Shown piece by piece: positions 7,508 to 15,944 of a stretch of DNA of 64,000 nucleotides (within the stretch, counting starts at the first letter, position 1; the number at the start of each line of letters is the position of its first letter). Position numbers and translations under genes: made by a program. The notes under the pieces were generated by a model. The model saw only the letters and a program-made list of their open reading frames with translations, did not search any database and had not been told where the DNA came from. Origin of the DNA: Paenibacillus abyssi (lineage in GTDB: Bacteria; Bacillota; Bacilli; Paenibacillales; Paenibacillaceae); the NCBI RefSeq assembly GCF_014640295.1, contig NZ_BMGR01000006.1, forward strand, positions 62,001 to 126,000. Direction: 5' to 3'.

Positions 7508-9904
7508 TTAGTTGCGCAGCGGCTTGCCTTTGGAAAGCATGTGCTGCATCCGCTGCTGGGTCTTCGGTTCGCCGCACAGGCTCAGGAACGCCTCGCGCTC
7601 CAGATCCAGCATGTACTGCTCGGTCACCATCGTGCCCGCCGGTATATCGCCTCCGGCCATTACGTGGGCCAGCTTACCTGCAATATGCAAATCGTGGTCG
7701 CTGATATAGCCGCTTTGCTTCATCGAATAAGCGCCCAGCTTCAGCACGGCTTTGCCATCGGCTCCAACGACCCGGATCTTTTCTTGCGGCTGGGGCTCAT
7801 AGCCGGCCTGGACGAGCCGCAGCGCGGACTGTTTCGCTTCATGGATCAGATGGTCCTGATTCATGATCACGCGGTCGGTGGAACGGAAATACCCGAGCTT
7901 CTTCGCATCGTGGGCACTGGTCGACACTTTTGCCATTCCAATATTCATGAAGGCTTGATTAATATGCGGCTGCAGATCGACCTCCGGATTCGGGTTCGCC
8001 CGGCTAATGCGCAGCGCCATCTCCTTACAGCCTCCGCCTGCCGGGATCAATCCGACGCCAACCTCGACCAGTCCGTAATAGGTTTCGGCGTAAGCGTTAA
8101 TCTCGTCGGCCGGCAGGCACACCTCCACGCCTCCGCCAAGCGTCATGCGGTGCGGGGCGGCAATGACCGGCTTCTCGAAATGCTTGAGCGTCATCATCGT
8201 GTTCTGGAACAGGCGGATGATATTGTCGACCTCATCCCATTCCTCGTCCTGCGCCTCCATCAGCAGCAGCATAATATTGGCGCCTACACAGAAGTTTCGG
8301 CCCTCGTTAGCGATAATCAGTCCTTCATAATTTTTACGGACCTCCTCTACGCTCTGCTGAATCATCATGAGAATATCCGCGCCGATGGCATTATTCGGCG
8401 AATGGAATTCCAGGCAGGCGATTCCGTCCCCTACATCAATGAGGCTGGCGCCGCTGTTCGAGCGAATCACTTTGTTCTGCTCCTTCAAGCTGCGCAGCGA
8501 GATCATTTCCACAGGCTGCTCTATGGCCCTGTATTCTCCTTGATAGGCATACGAAGCCTTGCCCTCTGCCTTCTGATAGAACGACTGGTTGCCTGCGGAA
8601 ATCCATTCCTTGACCCAGGGCGGAACGGCCATCCCTTCCGCTTCCATCCGTTCGACCGACCTCACGAGCCCGATCGCATCCCAGGTTTCAAAAGGACCGA
8701 GCTCCCAATTAAAGCCCCATTTCATCGCTTGATCGATATCCGCGATCGAATCGGCAATTTCACCGACCTTCTCGGCGGAATAGACAAGCACTTTTTTCAG
8801 AATATCCCATGCAAATGCGGAATAACGATCCTGGGCGCCCAGCAGCGCCTTTGTCTTCGCCTTCGCGCCTTTGGCCGTTTTTGCGGCTTCTAATGAAGCG
8901 GATACAGGTTTCTTATTTTTGCTGTATTCCAACGTACTCAGATCCAGCGACAAAATTTCGCTGCCCTGCTCGCCTTTGATTTTTTTATAAAAGCCCTGTC
9001 CGGACTTCTCGCCGATCCAGCCGCGTGATACCATATCCTTCAGCACCTGCGGAACCTCGAAAGCATCCTTCTCTCCCCCGCTGTCCACTTTCTCGTACAC
9101 ATTATTGGCCACATGCACGAAGGTGTCCAATCCGACCAGATCGAGCGTGCGGAAGGTGGCGCTTTTCGGGCGGCCCATCGCCGGCCCGGTAACGGCATCC
9201 GCCTCGTCCACGGTCAGACCGTTATCCATCATCGCCTGCAGCGTAACAAGCAGGCCGTACGTGCCAATGCGGTTCGCTATGAAATTCGGCGTATCCTTCG
9301 CGATGACAACGCCCTTGCCAAGCGTGCGCCGGCAAAACGCCGCCATCTGAGTGACGATTGCCGGGTCGGTGGCATCGCCTGGAATAATCTCCAGCAGCTT
9401 CATATAACGCGGCGGATTAAAAAAGTGCGTCCCGAGAAAATGACGTTTGAACGGTTCACTGCACCCATCCGCCATCGCCTGGATGGAAATCCCCGATGTA
9501 TTGGAGCTGACGATCGTGCCCGGTTTCCAATGGCCCTCTATTTTGCGCAGCAGCTCCCGCTTGACCTCCAGATTCTCTACTACAACCTCAATAACCCAGT
9601 CAACATCCTTGAGCTTGCCCAGATCATCCTCCAGGTTCCCCGGTGTAATCCGGCTGACGAACGTTTCATCGTAAAGAGGTGACGGCTTGATCCTGGACAA
9701 TCTGGCAAGCGCGCCCGCCGCCAGCCGATTGCGGACCGACGGATGATCCCGTGTCCAACCTTTCGCTTCCTCTTCCGGAGTAAGGGCTGCCGGAATAATA
9801 TCCAGCAGCAGGCTGGAAATGCCTGCATTAGCGAGGTGGGCGGCAATACTGGCGCCCATTACACCTGAGCCGATAACGGCGGCTTTCCTTATTGTCGTTG
9901 CCAT
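7508..9904 (-). CDS. fadN: 3-hydroxyacyl-CoA dehydrogenase / enoyl-CoA hydratase fusion
   Basis: 798 residues. The N-terminal 3-hydroxyacyl-CoA dehydrogenase has the NAD-binding VIGSGVMGASIAAHLANAG at residues 10-28 and the SSNTSGI and GTHFFNPPRYM motifs. A crotonase-fold enoyl-CoA hydratase domain follows in the last third (LIIANEGRNFCVGANI and TLGGGVEV). This order is typical of Bacillus FadN and reversed relative to Escherichia coli FadB. It carries steps two and three of beta-oxidation, so no separate fadB is needed here. GGAGG for its start lies inside the 3' end of fadF, only 5 nt away, suggesting translational coupling. Confidence 0.93.
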   Translation of the reverse strand: MATTIRKAAVIGSGVMGASIAAHLANAGISSLLLDIIPAALTPEEEAKGWTRDHPSVRNRLAAGALARLSRIKPSPLYDETFVSRITPGNLEDDLGKLKDVDWVIEVVVENLEVKRELLRKIEGHWKPGTIVSSNTSGISIQAMADGCSEPFKRHFLGTHFFNPPRYMKLLEIIPGDATDPAIVTQMAAFCRRTLGKGVVIAKDTPNFIANRIGTYGLLVTLQAMMDNGLTVDEADAVTGPAMGRPKSATFRTLDLVGLDTFVHVANNVYEKVDSGGEKDAFEVPQVLKDMVSRGWIGEKSGQGFYKKIKGEQGSEILSLDLSTLEYSKNKKPVSASLEAAKTAKGAKAKTKALLGAQDRYSAFAWDILKKVLVYSAEKVGEIADSIADIDQAMKWGFNWELGPFETWDAIGLVRSVERMEAEGMAVPPWVKEWISAGNQSFYQKAEGKASYAYQGEYRAIEQPVEMISLRSLKEQNKVIRSNSGASLIDVGDGIACLEFHSPNNAIGADILMMIQQSVEEVRKNYEGLIIANEGRNFCVGANIMLLLMEAQDEEWDEVDNIIRLFQNTMMTLKHFEKPVIAAPHRMTLGGGVEVCLPADEINAYAETYYGLVEVGVGLIPAGGGCKEMALRISRANPNPEVDLQPHINQAFMNIGMAKVSTSAHDAKKLGYFRSTDRVIMNQDHLIHEAKQSALRLVQAGYEPQPQEKIRVVGADGKAVLKLGAYSMKQSGYISDHDLHIAGKLAHVMAGGDIPAGTMVTEQYMLDLEREAFLSLCGEPKTQQRMQHMLSKGKPLRN

Positions 9905-9909
9905 TTGCC

Positions 9910-12081
9910 TTATACCTCCTGCATCGTTTTTTGGTCTTCAGCTTTCACATGGCCGAATACAGCCTGCTCCAAAATTTCCGCGATATCCCGCGCTTTGACG
10001 CGATCCTCGACCTCCTTGAGCTTGGTGCCGTCTTCCATCATCGTCAGGCAGTAGGGACAAGCGCTGCTGATGACGGTCGGTTTTGTCTGCAGCGCCTGCT
10101 CCGTGCGCGCCAGATTGACGCGCTTGCCCGACGTTTCTTCCATCCACATCATGCCGCCTCCGGCGCCGCAGCACATGCCGTTTTCCCGCGTGCGCTCCAT
10201 CTCCACCAGCTCAACCCCGTCGATGGCCCGCAGAATATTGCGCGGCTGGTCGTATACATCGTTATAGCGCCCAAGATAACAGGAATCGTGATAGGTGATG
10301 CGTTCGTTGACAGCATGCTTGGGCTTCAGCCGTCCTTCGCGGACAAGCTGCTCCAGCAGCTGCGTATGGTGAAGCACTTCCACCCCCTCCAGCCCGAATT
10401 CAGGATATTCGTTTTTCAACGTATTGAATGTATGCGGACAAGCGGTTACAATCTTACTCACACCATATTTTTGAAAGATTTCGATATTCTCCTGGCACAG
10501 CTGCTGAAACAGCAGCTCATTGCCCATACGGCGCGGCGTATCGCCCGAGTTTTTCTCCTCGTTACCCAGGATCGCAAAGCTGACGCCCGCTTCGTTCAAC
10601 AGTCGGACAAGCGCCCGCGAGACTTTACGTGTACGGTTGTCATAAGAACCCATCGAGCCAATAAAGAACAACACGTCGAAATTCGGGTTTTCTTTGACCG
10701 TAGGGACAGGAATGCCGCCGATGTCCTCCATCCATTTGCTGCGGTCATTGCGGTTGATCCCCCATGGATTGCTCTGCCGCTCGATGTTCTGCATCGCCCG
10801 CTGTCCCTCCTGCGGAACGCTGCCCTCCATCAGCACGAGATGTCTGCGAAGGTCGATGATTTTATCGACATGCTCGTTAGCCACCGGACATTGGTCTTCA
10901 CAATTGCGGCAGGTCGTACATGCCCAAATCTCCTCCTCGCTCATCACATCGCCGATCAGCTGCATGTCCTCCGGCCTTTTCTCCGCCGGCTGCCAGGTCG
11001 ATTTCTGCCATTCGAGCGTCGGCCCGATATCTGTAATCCCCTGCGCCTTCCAATCCGGCCTCTCCTCCGCTGTATTCACAAGGCTGTGCGCATGGCCGTC
11101 TGCAAAAGCGAATGCCGGTACCCATGGCGATTTGGAAGTGATGGCTGCCCCCTTCTCCGTCAGATGATCGCGCAGCTTCACGATCAGATGCATCGGGGAG
11201 AGCGCTTTGCCCGTGCCCGATGCCGGACATACATTGGTGCAGCGCCCGCATTCTACACAAGCGTAGAAATCGAGCATTTGCTTTTGCGTAAAATCTTCAA
11301 CTCTGCCGACGCCGAACGATTCGGCCTCCTCATTCTCCAGATCAAGCTTGCGCAGACGGCCGGCCGGCTCCTTGCGGCTTAAGAAGATATTGATCGGAGC
11401 TGTGATGATATGGAAATGCTTAGACTGCGGAATATACACCAGAAAAGAGAGCAAAATCACGAGATGCGCCCACCAGGAGACAAAGAATAATACTTTAGCT
11501 GCCGTGACGGAAATGCCCGCGAACAATAGAACAATAAGGGAGGAGAATGGCGCGTAGGCGGATACCTCATGCCCCATCCAAATCCGGTGAAAGGCTAGCG
11601 AGAATAGTACGGAGAGCATAAGAAAGGTAATGAAGAAGACTACGATGCTGGGTTTCCAGCCTTTTTTCAGCCGCTTCAGCTTTTCTCCGTAGCGCCGGTA
11701 TGCGGCATAACCGATGGCGAGAAGCACAAGGACGACCGTAATTTCCTGCGAGAGCCCAAATACTTGATAGCCGGGAATCGGCAGCGGAGCGCCTCCTGAT
11801 AATCCCATATAGATCAGATCAAGCGCCCCAAACTGCAAAATGATAAAGCCGTAAAAGATCACAATATGCATGATGCCGCTTTTCCTATCCTTCAGCAGCT
11901 TTCGGTGGCCCAGCATTTGGGAGACCAGTTCCCCCGCTCTCATATTCCAATCAACAGGCGTACCGCTTGTCTGTCCCAGCTTTATATATAGATAGCGGTG
12001 GTAAACGGCCCGGTAAAACAAGAAAAGGGCATACCCCAAAACGAGCAGGAACAAGAGATAATGAATCCACGGCCAGAGCAT
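9910..12081 (-). CDS. fadF: Membrane Fe-S oxidoreductase linked to beta-oxidation
   Basis: About 723 residues. The N-terminal third has several membrane segments, including a nitrate-reductase-gamma-like region. Two 4Fe-4S motifs follow (CVECGRCTNVCP and CTTCRNCEDQCP), then two cysteine-rich CCG-type domains (CPHTFNTL, CCGAGGGMMW). This layout matches Bacillus FadF (YwjF), thought to pass electrons from reduced ETF to the quinone pool; that role is inference from the family and from the divergent etfBA genes. Start: the ATG at 12081 has AAAGGATG at a good distance, while the GTG at 12087 lies too close to it. First gene of the minus operon. Confidence 0.88.
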   Translation of the reverse strand: MLWPWIHYLLFLLVLGYALFLFYRAVYHRYLYIKLGQTSGTPVDWNMRAGELVSQMLGHRKLLKDRKSGIMHIVIFYGFIILQFGALDLIYMGLSGGAPLPIPGYQVFGLSQEITVVLVLLAIGYAAYRRYGEKLKRLKKGWKPSIVVFFITFLMLSVLFSLAFHRIWMGHEVSAYAPFSSLIVLLFAGISVTAAKVLFFVSWWAHLVILLSFLVYIPQSKHFHIITAPINIFLSRKEPAGRLRKLDLENEEAESFGVGRVEDFTQKQMLDFYACVECGRCTNVCPASGTGKALSPMHLIVKLRDHLTEKGAAITSKSPWVPAFAFADGHAHSLVNTAEERPDWKAQGITDIGPTLEWQKSTWQPAEKRPEDMQLIGDVMSEEEIWACTTCRNCEDQCPVANEHVDKIIDLRRHLVLMEGSVPQEGQRAMQNIERQSNPWGINRNDRSKWMEDIGGIPVPTVKENPNFDVLFFIGSMGSYDNRTRKVSRALVRLLNEAGVSFAILGNEEKNSGDTPRRMGNELLFQQLCQENIEIFQKYGVSKIVTACPHTFNTLKNEYPEFGLEGVEVLHHTQLLEQLVREGRLKPKHAVNERITYHDSCYLGRYNDVYDQPRNILRAIDGVELVEMERTRENGMCCGAGGGMMWMEETSGKRVNLARTEQALQTKPTVISSACPYCLTMMEDGTKLKEVEDRVKARDIAEILEQAVFGHVKAEDQKTMQEV

Positions 12082-12140
12082 GAACACCCATCCTTTCGCA
12101 AGTCTTAATGTAAACCCTTACATATTTAATTCTTAAAAAA

Positions 12141-12185
12141 TCTTATGAACGGAAACGTTGACAACGCTTAACAAATTTCATAAGA
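12141..12185. promoter_or_regulatory. 9-bp inverted repeat in the fadF/fadR divergent promoter region
   Basis: TCTTATGAA (12141-12149) and TTCATAAGA (12177-12185) are perfect inverted copies 27 bp apart. Each arm overlaps a TAAGAT -10-like hexamer, one for each direction, so both promoters may share this structure. Confidence 0.5.
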
Positions 12186-12186
12186 T
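12158..12186 (+). promoter_or_regulatory. SigA-type promoter of fadR-etfB-etfA
   Basis: TTGACA (12158-12163), a 17-bp spacer and TAAGAT (12181-12186). The predicted transcript start falls right before the FadR box at 12200-12217, so FadR binding would block the promoter or early elongation. Confidence 0.75.
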
Positions 12187-12199
12187 GGAGTTATAAAAA

Positions 12200-12217
12200 T
12201 GAATGAGTATTCATTCA
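12200..12217 (+). promoter_or_regulatory. FadR operator (FadR box)
   Basis: TGAATGAGTATTCATTCA is a near-perfect palindrome matching the Bacillus FadR consensus TGAATGAMTANTCATTCA at 17 of 18 positions (G where M is expected). FadR is known to release this site when it binds long-chain acyl-CoA. The site lies between the divergent fadF and fadR operons and could control both. Confidence 0.88.
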
Positions 12218-12250
12218 TCTTTAATTGGATTTTATCATCGGGGTGAAAAA

Positions 12251-12835
12251 ATGACAAGTAAAAAAATAAACAAATTCGAATTAATTCTTGATGCAGCCGT
12301 CAAAGTATTCGCCGAGACAGGCTATCATGGATCCCAAGTGTCGAAAATCGCGCGCGAGGCCGGCGTCGCAGACGGAACGATTTATTTATATTTCAAAAAT
12401 AAAGAGGATATTCTCGTTTCCCTGTTCCGGGAGCGCCTTGGCGAACTGGTGGGCAAGTTCACAGCCAGTGTCGAAGCTTCAGCAACCGCCGAGGAGGCGC
12501 TGCGCAAAATTTGCGAAATTCATTACACCGAGCTGGAGAACAACAGCAATCTCGCTTACGTGACCCAGATTGAGCTTCGTCAAAGCTCTTTGGAGCTAAG
12601 AAAAGCAATCGGCCAAGCGGTTAAACCATATATTCAATTAATAGAAGCCGTTTTGGTTAAAGGCATGGAGGAAGGAACGTTCCGCAAAGACCTGGATGTG
12701 AAGTTAACCCGGCTGCTCATTTTTGGGGCAATGGACGAAGTGGTTACTTCATGGCTCATTTCAGGACAGAAATATTCATTAAGCGCGCAGATTGACCGTA
12801 CCGCCGAGTTTTTCCTTAAGGCTCTCAAGCCTTGA
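12251..12835 (+). CDS. fadR: TetR-family fatty acid degradation regulator
   Basis: 194 residues. The N-terminal helix-turn-helix region (QVSKIAREAGVADGTIYLYF, about residues 31-50) is nearly the same as in Bacillus subtilis FadR (YsiA), and the adjacent KNKEDILVSLFRERL is also FadR-like. The C-terminal part is the ligand-binding domain expected to take long-chain acyl-CoA. The ATG at 12251 follows GGGGTGAAAAA; an upstream frame start at 12203 would overlap the operator and is unlikely. First gene of an operon with etfB and etfA, divergent from fadF. It should repress the fad genes and itself. Confidence 0.92.
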   Translation: MTSKKINKFELILDAAVKVFAETGYHGSQVSKIAREAGVADGTIYLYFKNKEDILVSLFRERLGELVGKFTASVEASATAEEALRKICEIHYTELENNSNLAYVTQIELRQSSLELRKAIGQAVKPYIQLIEAVLVKGMEEGTFRKDLDVKLTRLLIFGAMDEVVTSWLISGQKYSLSAQIDRTAEFFLKALKP

Positions 12836-12874
12836 TCACCATACCATCTCTAATATGGGAAAGGAGAAATAACA

Positions 12875-13642
12875 ATGAATGTGTATGTGATTCTGAAGCA
12901 AACGTTCGACACCGAGGAGAAAATCGTCATTCAGAATGGTAAAGTTGCCGAGGACGGCGTCAAATTCGTCATTAATCCCTACGACGAATATGCCGTGGAG
13001 GAGGCGATCCGCTTGAAGGAGCAGTCCGGCGGCATTGTGACCGTCGTCTCTGTCGGGCCTGAGCGAAGCGCCGAGGCGCTGCGAACTGCGCTTGCTATGG
13101 GAGCCGATGAAGCTGTGCTCATCTCTGACGACCGCATCCCGGCGGATGAATTTGTCGTATCGGGCGTGCTTGCCGCTTATTTCACGGACAAATCCTATGA
13201 CTTGATCCTTGGCGGCAATTTCTCCGTAGACAACGGCGCAGGCCAGGTCGCCGTTCGCTTGGCGGAGCTGCTTGGCATTCCCCACATCTCCTCTATTATC
13301 AAGCTGGAGCCGTCCGGCGGCAGCGCTGCCGTGCGCCGCGATGCCGAAGGCGACCTGGAGGTGCTCGAGGTTTCCCTTCCCGCCTTGTTCACCGCCCAGC
13401 AGGGGCTTAATGAACCGCGGTATCCTTCCCTCCCCGGCATTATGAAAGCGAAGAAAAAGCCGTTTCAGCAGCTGTCGCTTGACGATCTGGACGTTCATAC
13501 AGGTGCTTTAGAGCCAAAAACCTCGCAGGTTGAGCTGTTCCTGCCGCCGGCAAGACAGGCGGGCCAAATTTTGCAGGGCGATATTCCCGCGCAAGCGGCC
13601 AAGCTCGTAGAGCTGCTTCGCACCCAATCGAAAGCGATATAA
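12875..13642 (+). CDS. etfB: Electron transfer flavoprotein beta subunit
   Basis: 255 residues, normal for EtfB. It starts MNVYVILKQTFDTEEKI and has the AMP-binding adenine-nucleotide fold (VVSVGPERSAEALRTALAMG, about residues 56-75) and the ETF beta signature with VEVSLPALFT-like sequence near residue 165. With EtfA it accepts electrons from acyl-CoA dehydrogenase FadE. It lies 39 nt after fadR with AAAGGAGAA before the ATG. The minus-strand frame opposite is a shadow. Confidence 0.94.
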   Translation: MNVYVILKQTFDTEEKIVIQNGKVAEDGVKFVINPYDEYAVEEAIRLKEQSGGIVTVVSVGPERSAEALRTALAMGADEAVLISDDRIPADEFVVSGVLAAYFTDKSYDLILGGNFSVDNGAGQVAVRLAELLGIPHISSIIKLEPSGGSAAVRRDAEGDLEVLEVSLPALFTAQQGLNEPRYPSLPGIMKAKKKPFQQLSLDDLDVHTGALEPKTSQVELFLPPARQAGQILQGDIPAQAAKLVELLRTQSKAI

Positions 13643-13667
13643 TAGACGACGAAGGAGGTAACGATTG

Positions 13668-14642
13668 ATGAGCAGAACGTATCTGATCATTGCAGAACAT
13701 CGTGACGGCAAGCTGCGTCAGGTTGCTTTGGAAGCGCTTCAAGCAGCCGTTATCGCTTCTGGGGACGGCGACAGCCTATCGGCGGTCGTGTTAGGCAGCC
13801 AGCTCGATTCGTTGGCTGGCGAGCTTTCGTCCTATCCCCTATCGGACATTCATGTCATTGAACATGACAGCTTAATCCATTACAATGCTGAAGCTTATCT
13901 CGCTGCGCTGTCGCCAGTGCTCGATTCCGTGCAGCCTGACGCCGTGTTCACGGGACATACAGCGATCGGACGTGATCTGGCACCTGCGATTGCAGCCAAG
14001 CTGCAGGCCGGCCAGCTATCCGATGTCATTGCAATCGAGCCATCCGACGGGCAAATTGTGTATACAAGACCGCTGTATGCAGGCAAAGCGTTTGAGAAAA
14101 AAATAGTTCAGGATTCGCGGTCAGTCGTTACGGTGAGGCCGAACAATATTCCTGCGGCCCAGCCTACCGAAGGGCATCAGGCCCGGATCATAAAGGTCGA
14201 TACCCCCGCCAATTCTCTTCGAACGGTCGTGAAGGAGGTCGTTCGGAAAACATCCGGCAAGGTCGATCTGACCGAAGCGAAGATTATCGTATCGGGCGGC
14301 CGAGGCGTGAAGAGCGCCGACGGCTTCAAGCCGCTCGAGGAACTCGCCGGACTGCTTGGCGGGGCGGTCGGCGCATCGCGCGGCGCTTGTGATGCCGGTT
14401 ACTGCGACTATGGCTTGCAGATCGGCCAGACCGGCAAAGTGGTGACACCGGAGATCTATATCGCCTGCGGGATCAGCGGCGCCATTCAGCATCTGGCCGG
14501 GATGAGTCAATCACGCATTATTATCGCCATCAACAAAGATCCCGAGGCTCCGATCTTTAAAATCGCAGATTACGGTATTGTTGGAGATCTGTTCGAGGTC
14601 GTCCCCCTGCTCACCCGGGAGTTTCGGAAAGTACTGGGATAA
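13668..14642 (+). CDS. etfA: Electron transfer flavoprotein alpha subunit
   Basis: 324 residues. The C-terminal FAD-binding domain is clear: SGGRGVKSADGFKPLEELA (near residue 208), GASRGACDAGY, QIGQTGKVVTPEIYIACGIS and INKDPEAPIFKIADYG. It forms the EtfAB heterodimer with the preceding gene. GGAGG at 13654-13658 is 9 nt before the ATG at 13668; a TTG one codon upstream is possible but less likely. Last gene of the fadR operon, followed by a terminator. Confidence 0.95.
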   Translation: MSRTYLIIAEHRDGKLRQVALEALQAAVIASGDGDSLSAVVLGSQLDSLAGELSSYPLSDIHVIEHDSLIHYNAEAYLAALSPVLDSVQPDAVFTGHTAIGRDLAPAIAAKLQAGQLSDVIAIEPSDGQIVYTRPLYAGKAFEKKIVQDSRSVVTVRPNNIPAAQPTEGHQARIIKVDTPANSLRTVVKEVVRKTSGKVDLTEAKIIVSGGRGVKSADGFKPLEELAGLLGGAVGASRGACDAGYCDYGLQIGQTGKVVTPEIYIACGISGAIQHLAGMSQSRIIIAINKDPEAPIFKIADYGIVGDLFEVVPLLTREFRKVLG

Positions 14643-14707
14643 CAAGCGCTGCTGCAACCTCGGTCCCGTTGTTCATCAGCCATCATTTTTAGCATATCGA
14701 CAAGTTC

Positions 14708-14749
14708 AGCCCGCTAGGCCGTTATGGCCGGTGGGCTTTCCTTTATTTT
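14708..14749 (+). terminator. Terminator of the fadR-etfB-etfA operon
   Basis: Long hairpin from AGCCCGCTAGGCC to GGCCGGTGGGCT (14708-14737, loop GTTAT) followed by TTCCTTTATTTT. It lies 65 nt after the etfA stop. Confidence 0.8.
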
Positions 14750-14842
14750 GACAGGGGGCTTCGACAGTATCTTTAGCGGTTTTAAATTACTATGAATATA
14801 GCTTATGAAACTATCATATGAATGATTAAAGGAGGCTTTATC

Positions 14843-15784
14843 GTGTACCAAAAGGAAACCGGTGAAACAGAGCCCAAGCTGCCGCTGTCGTCCGATTGCC
14901 ACGAGAAAGAGAAGGAGCACCCGACGAGGAAATCCAGATTAACGATAAGATATGTACATGGACTGGTTAAAGAGCTTCAGCATGAGAATCTATTGCTCGC
15001 CCGGCGGGTGGAGGAACTGGAGCAGCAGTTGAACGAGCTGCTTCATCATTGTGGAGAAGAGATTGCCGCCGCCACAGAGCTGCACCCGGCGAGTGATGCG
15101 GATACACCGGTAGAGATTCCGAATTCAAGTGAGCAGACCGCCGCTCATGACGCATCCGGCACGAAATCGTCCGAGAATGGCGAGCAGCTCGACGCGCCGC
15201 AATTGATCCTGCCAAACGAGAATCCATCTACCGAATCGCAAGTCGTTTTATTTCGCCCGCAGGTCTCCGAAAAGCAGCGTATGGCGCTAAATTCACTGGT
15301 CAAGGAAGTGCTGTTCGCATCGGAAGGCACACAGGCTCCGCAAGAACAAACGATGGCGTTAGATTCAACAATCACAGAGGAAAAATTAGCGGCGGAAGGA
15401 CTCCAGGCTTCAGAGGAACGGCCCGTCTTGATGAGTCCGCAGGCTGGGGAGGAGCTGCCGGTTTCGATGAGTCCGCAAGCTGCGGAAGAGCGGCCCGTAT
15501 CGCCGGACAAGCACACTTCCGAAGTTTCCCCGGAACTCCCGGCAGCGCAAGAACAGTCAACGATGACAAACGGACAGGCTGCCGAAGTTACGACGGTTTC
15601 CCTGTACACATCCGTTTCTTCTGCGTCCGAAGTGAATGCCGCAGCGGCACAGTGGGTATCCGCCGCACCGTACAGCATCTTCATCTCGCGTTCCGAGCGC
15701 CATCCATCGCAGAAGAAGAGAGGGTTTTGGGATCTTTGCCTGTTCTTTCTCCCATCCTACAGGCAAACAAAAAAGGCAAATTGA
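14843..15784 (+). CDS. Unrecognised acidic repeat protein with coiled coil
   Basis: I do not recognise this protein (313 residues from the GTG at 14843, which has AAAGGAGG at 7 nt). Three parts can be seen. First, a charged N-terminus with a likely coiled coil (VKELQHENLLLARRVEELEQ, about residues 45-64). Second, a long Glu/Ala/Ser/Pro-rich low-complexity middle with imperfect repeats of the type EERPVLMSPQAGEELPVSMS near residues 190-225. Third, a basic C-terminus with a short hydrophobic stretch (WDLCLFFLPSY). There is no signal peptide. It stands alone between the fadR operon terminator and the GH42 gene, which is convergent. A structural, spore or membrane-surface role is possible but not supported by a motif. 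Confidence 0.6.
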   Translation: MYQKETGETEPKLPLSSDCHEKEKEHPTRKSRLTIRYVHGLVKELQHENLLLARRVEELEQQLNELLHHCGEEIAAATELHPASDADTPVEIPNSSEQTAAHDASGTKSSENGEQLDAPQLILPNENPSTESQVVLFRPQVSEKQRMALNSLVKEVLFASEGTQAPQEQTMALDSTITEEKLAAEGLQASEERPVLMSPQAGEELPVSMSPQAAEERPVSPDKHTSEVSPELPAAQEQSTMTNGQAAEVTTVSLYTSVSSASEVNAAAAQWVSAAPYSIFISRSERHPSQKKRGFWDLCLFFLPSYRQTKKAN

Positions 15785-15944
15785 AGGATCGCGGAAAAAC
15801 AAACACCGTCGAATCCTTTAAGCTTTTCAGCTTTAGCGTTGTTTTTCAGCGTTAATCTGTTTAGTTGGAACGGTTGATGTCAGAAACCGGTCACCGATCG
15901 CCTCAATAGCAGCAAGGCGGCAATAGCCTGCAACAATCGACCGG

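Noticed and set aside
7415..11382. Long plus-strand frames of about 490 residues opposite fadN and fadF
   Set aside because: Antisense frames kept open by codon bias of the conserved minus-strand enzymes; no domain sense and no ribosome sites.
12151..12164. Possible cre site in the fadF/fadR promoter region
   Set aside because: Only 12 of 14 positions match and both first-half key bases differ; it overlaps the better-supported -35 box.
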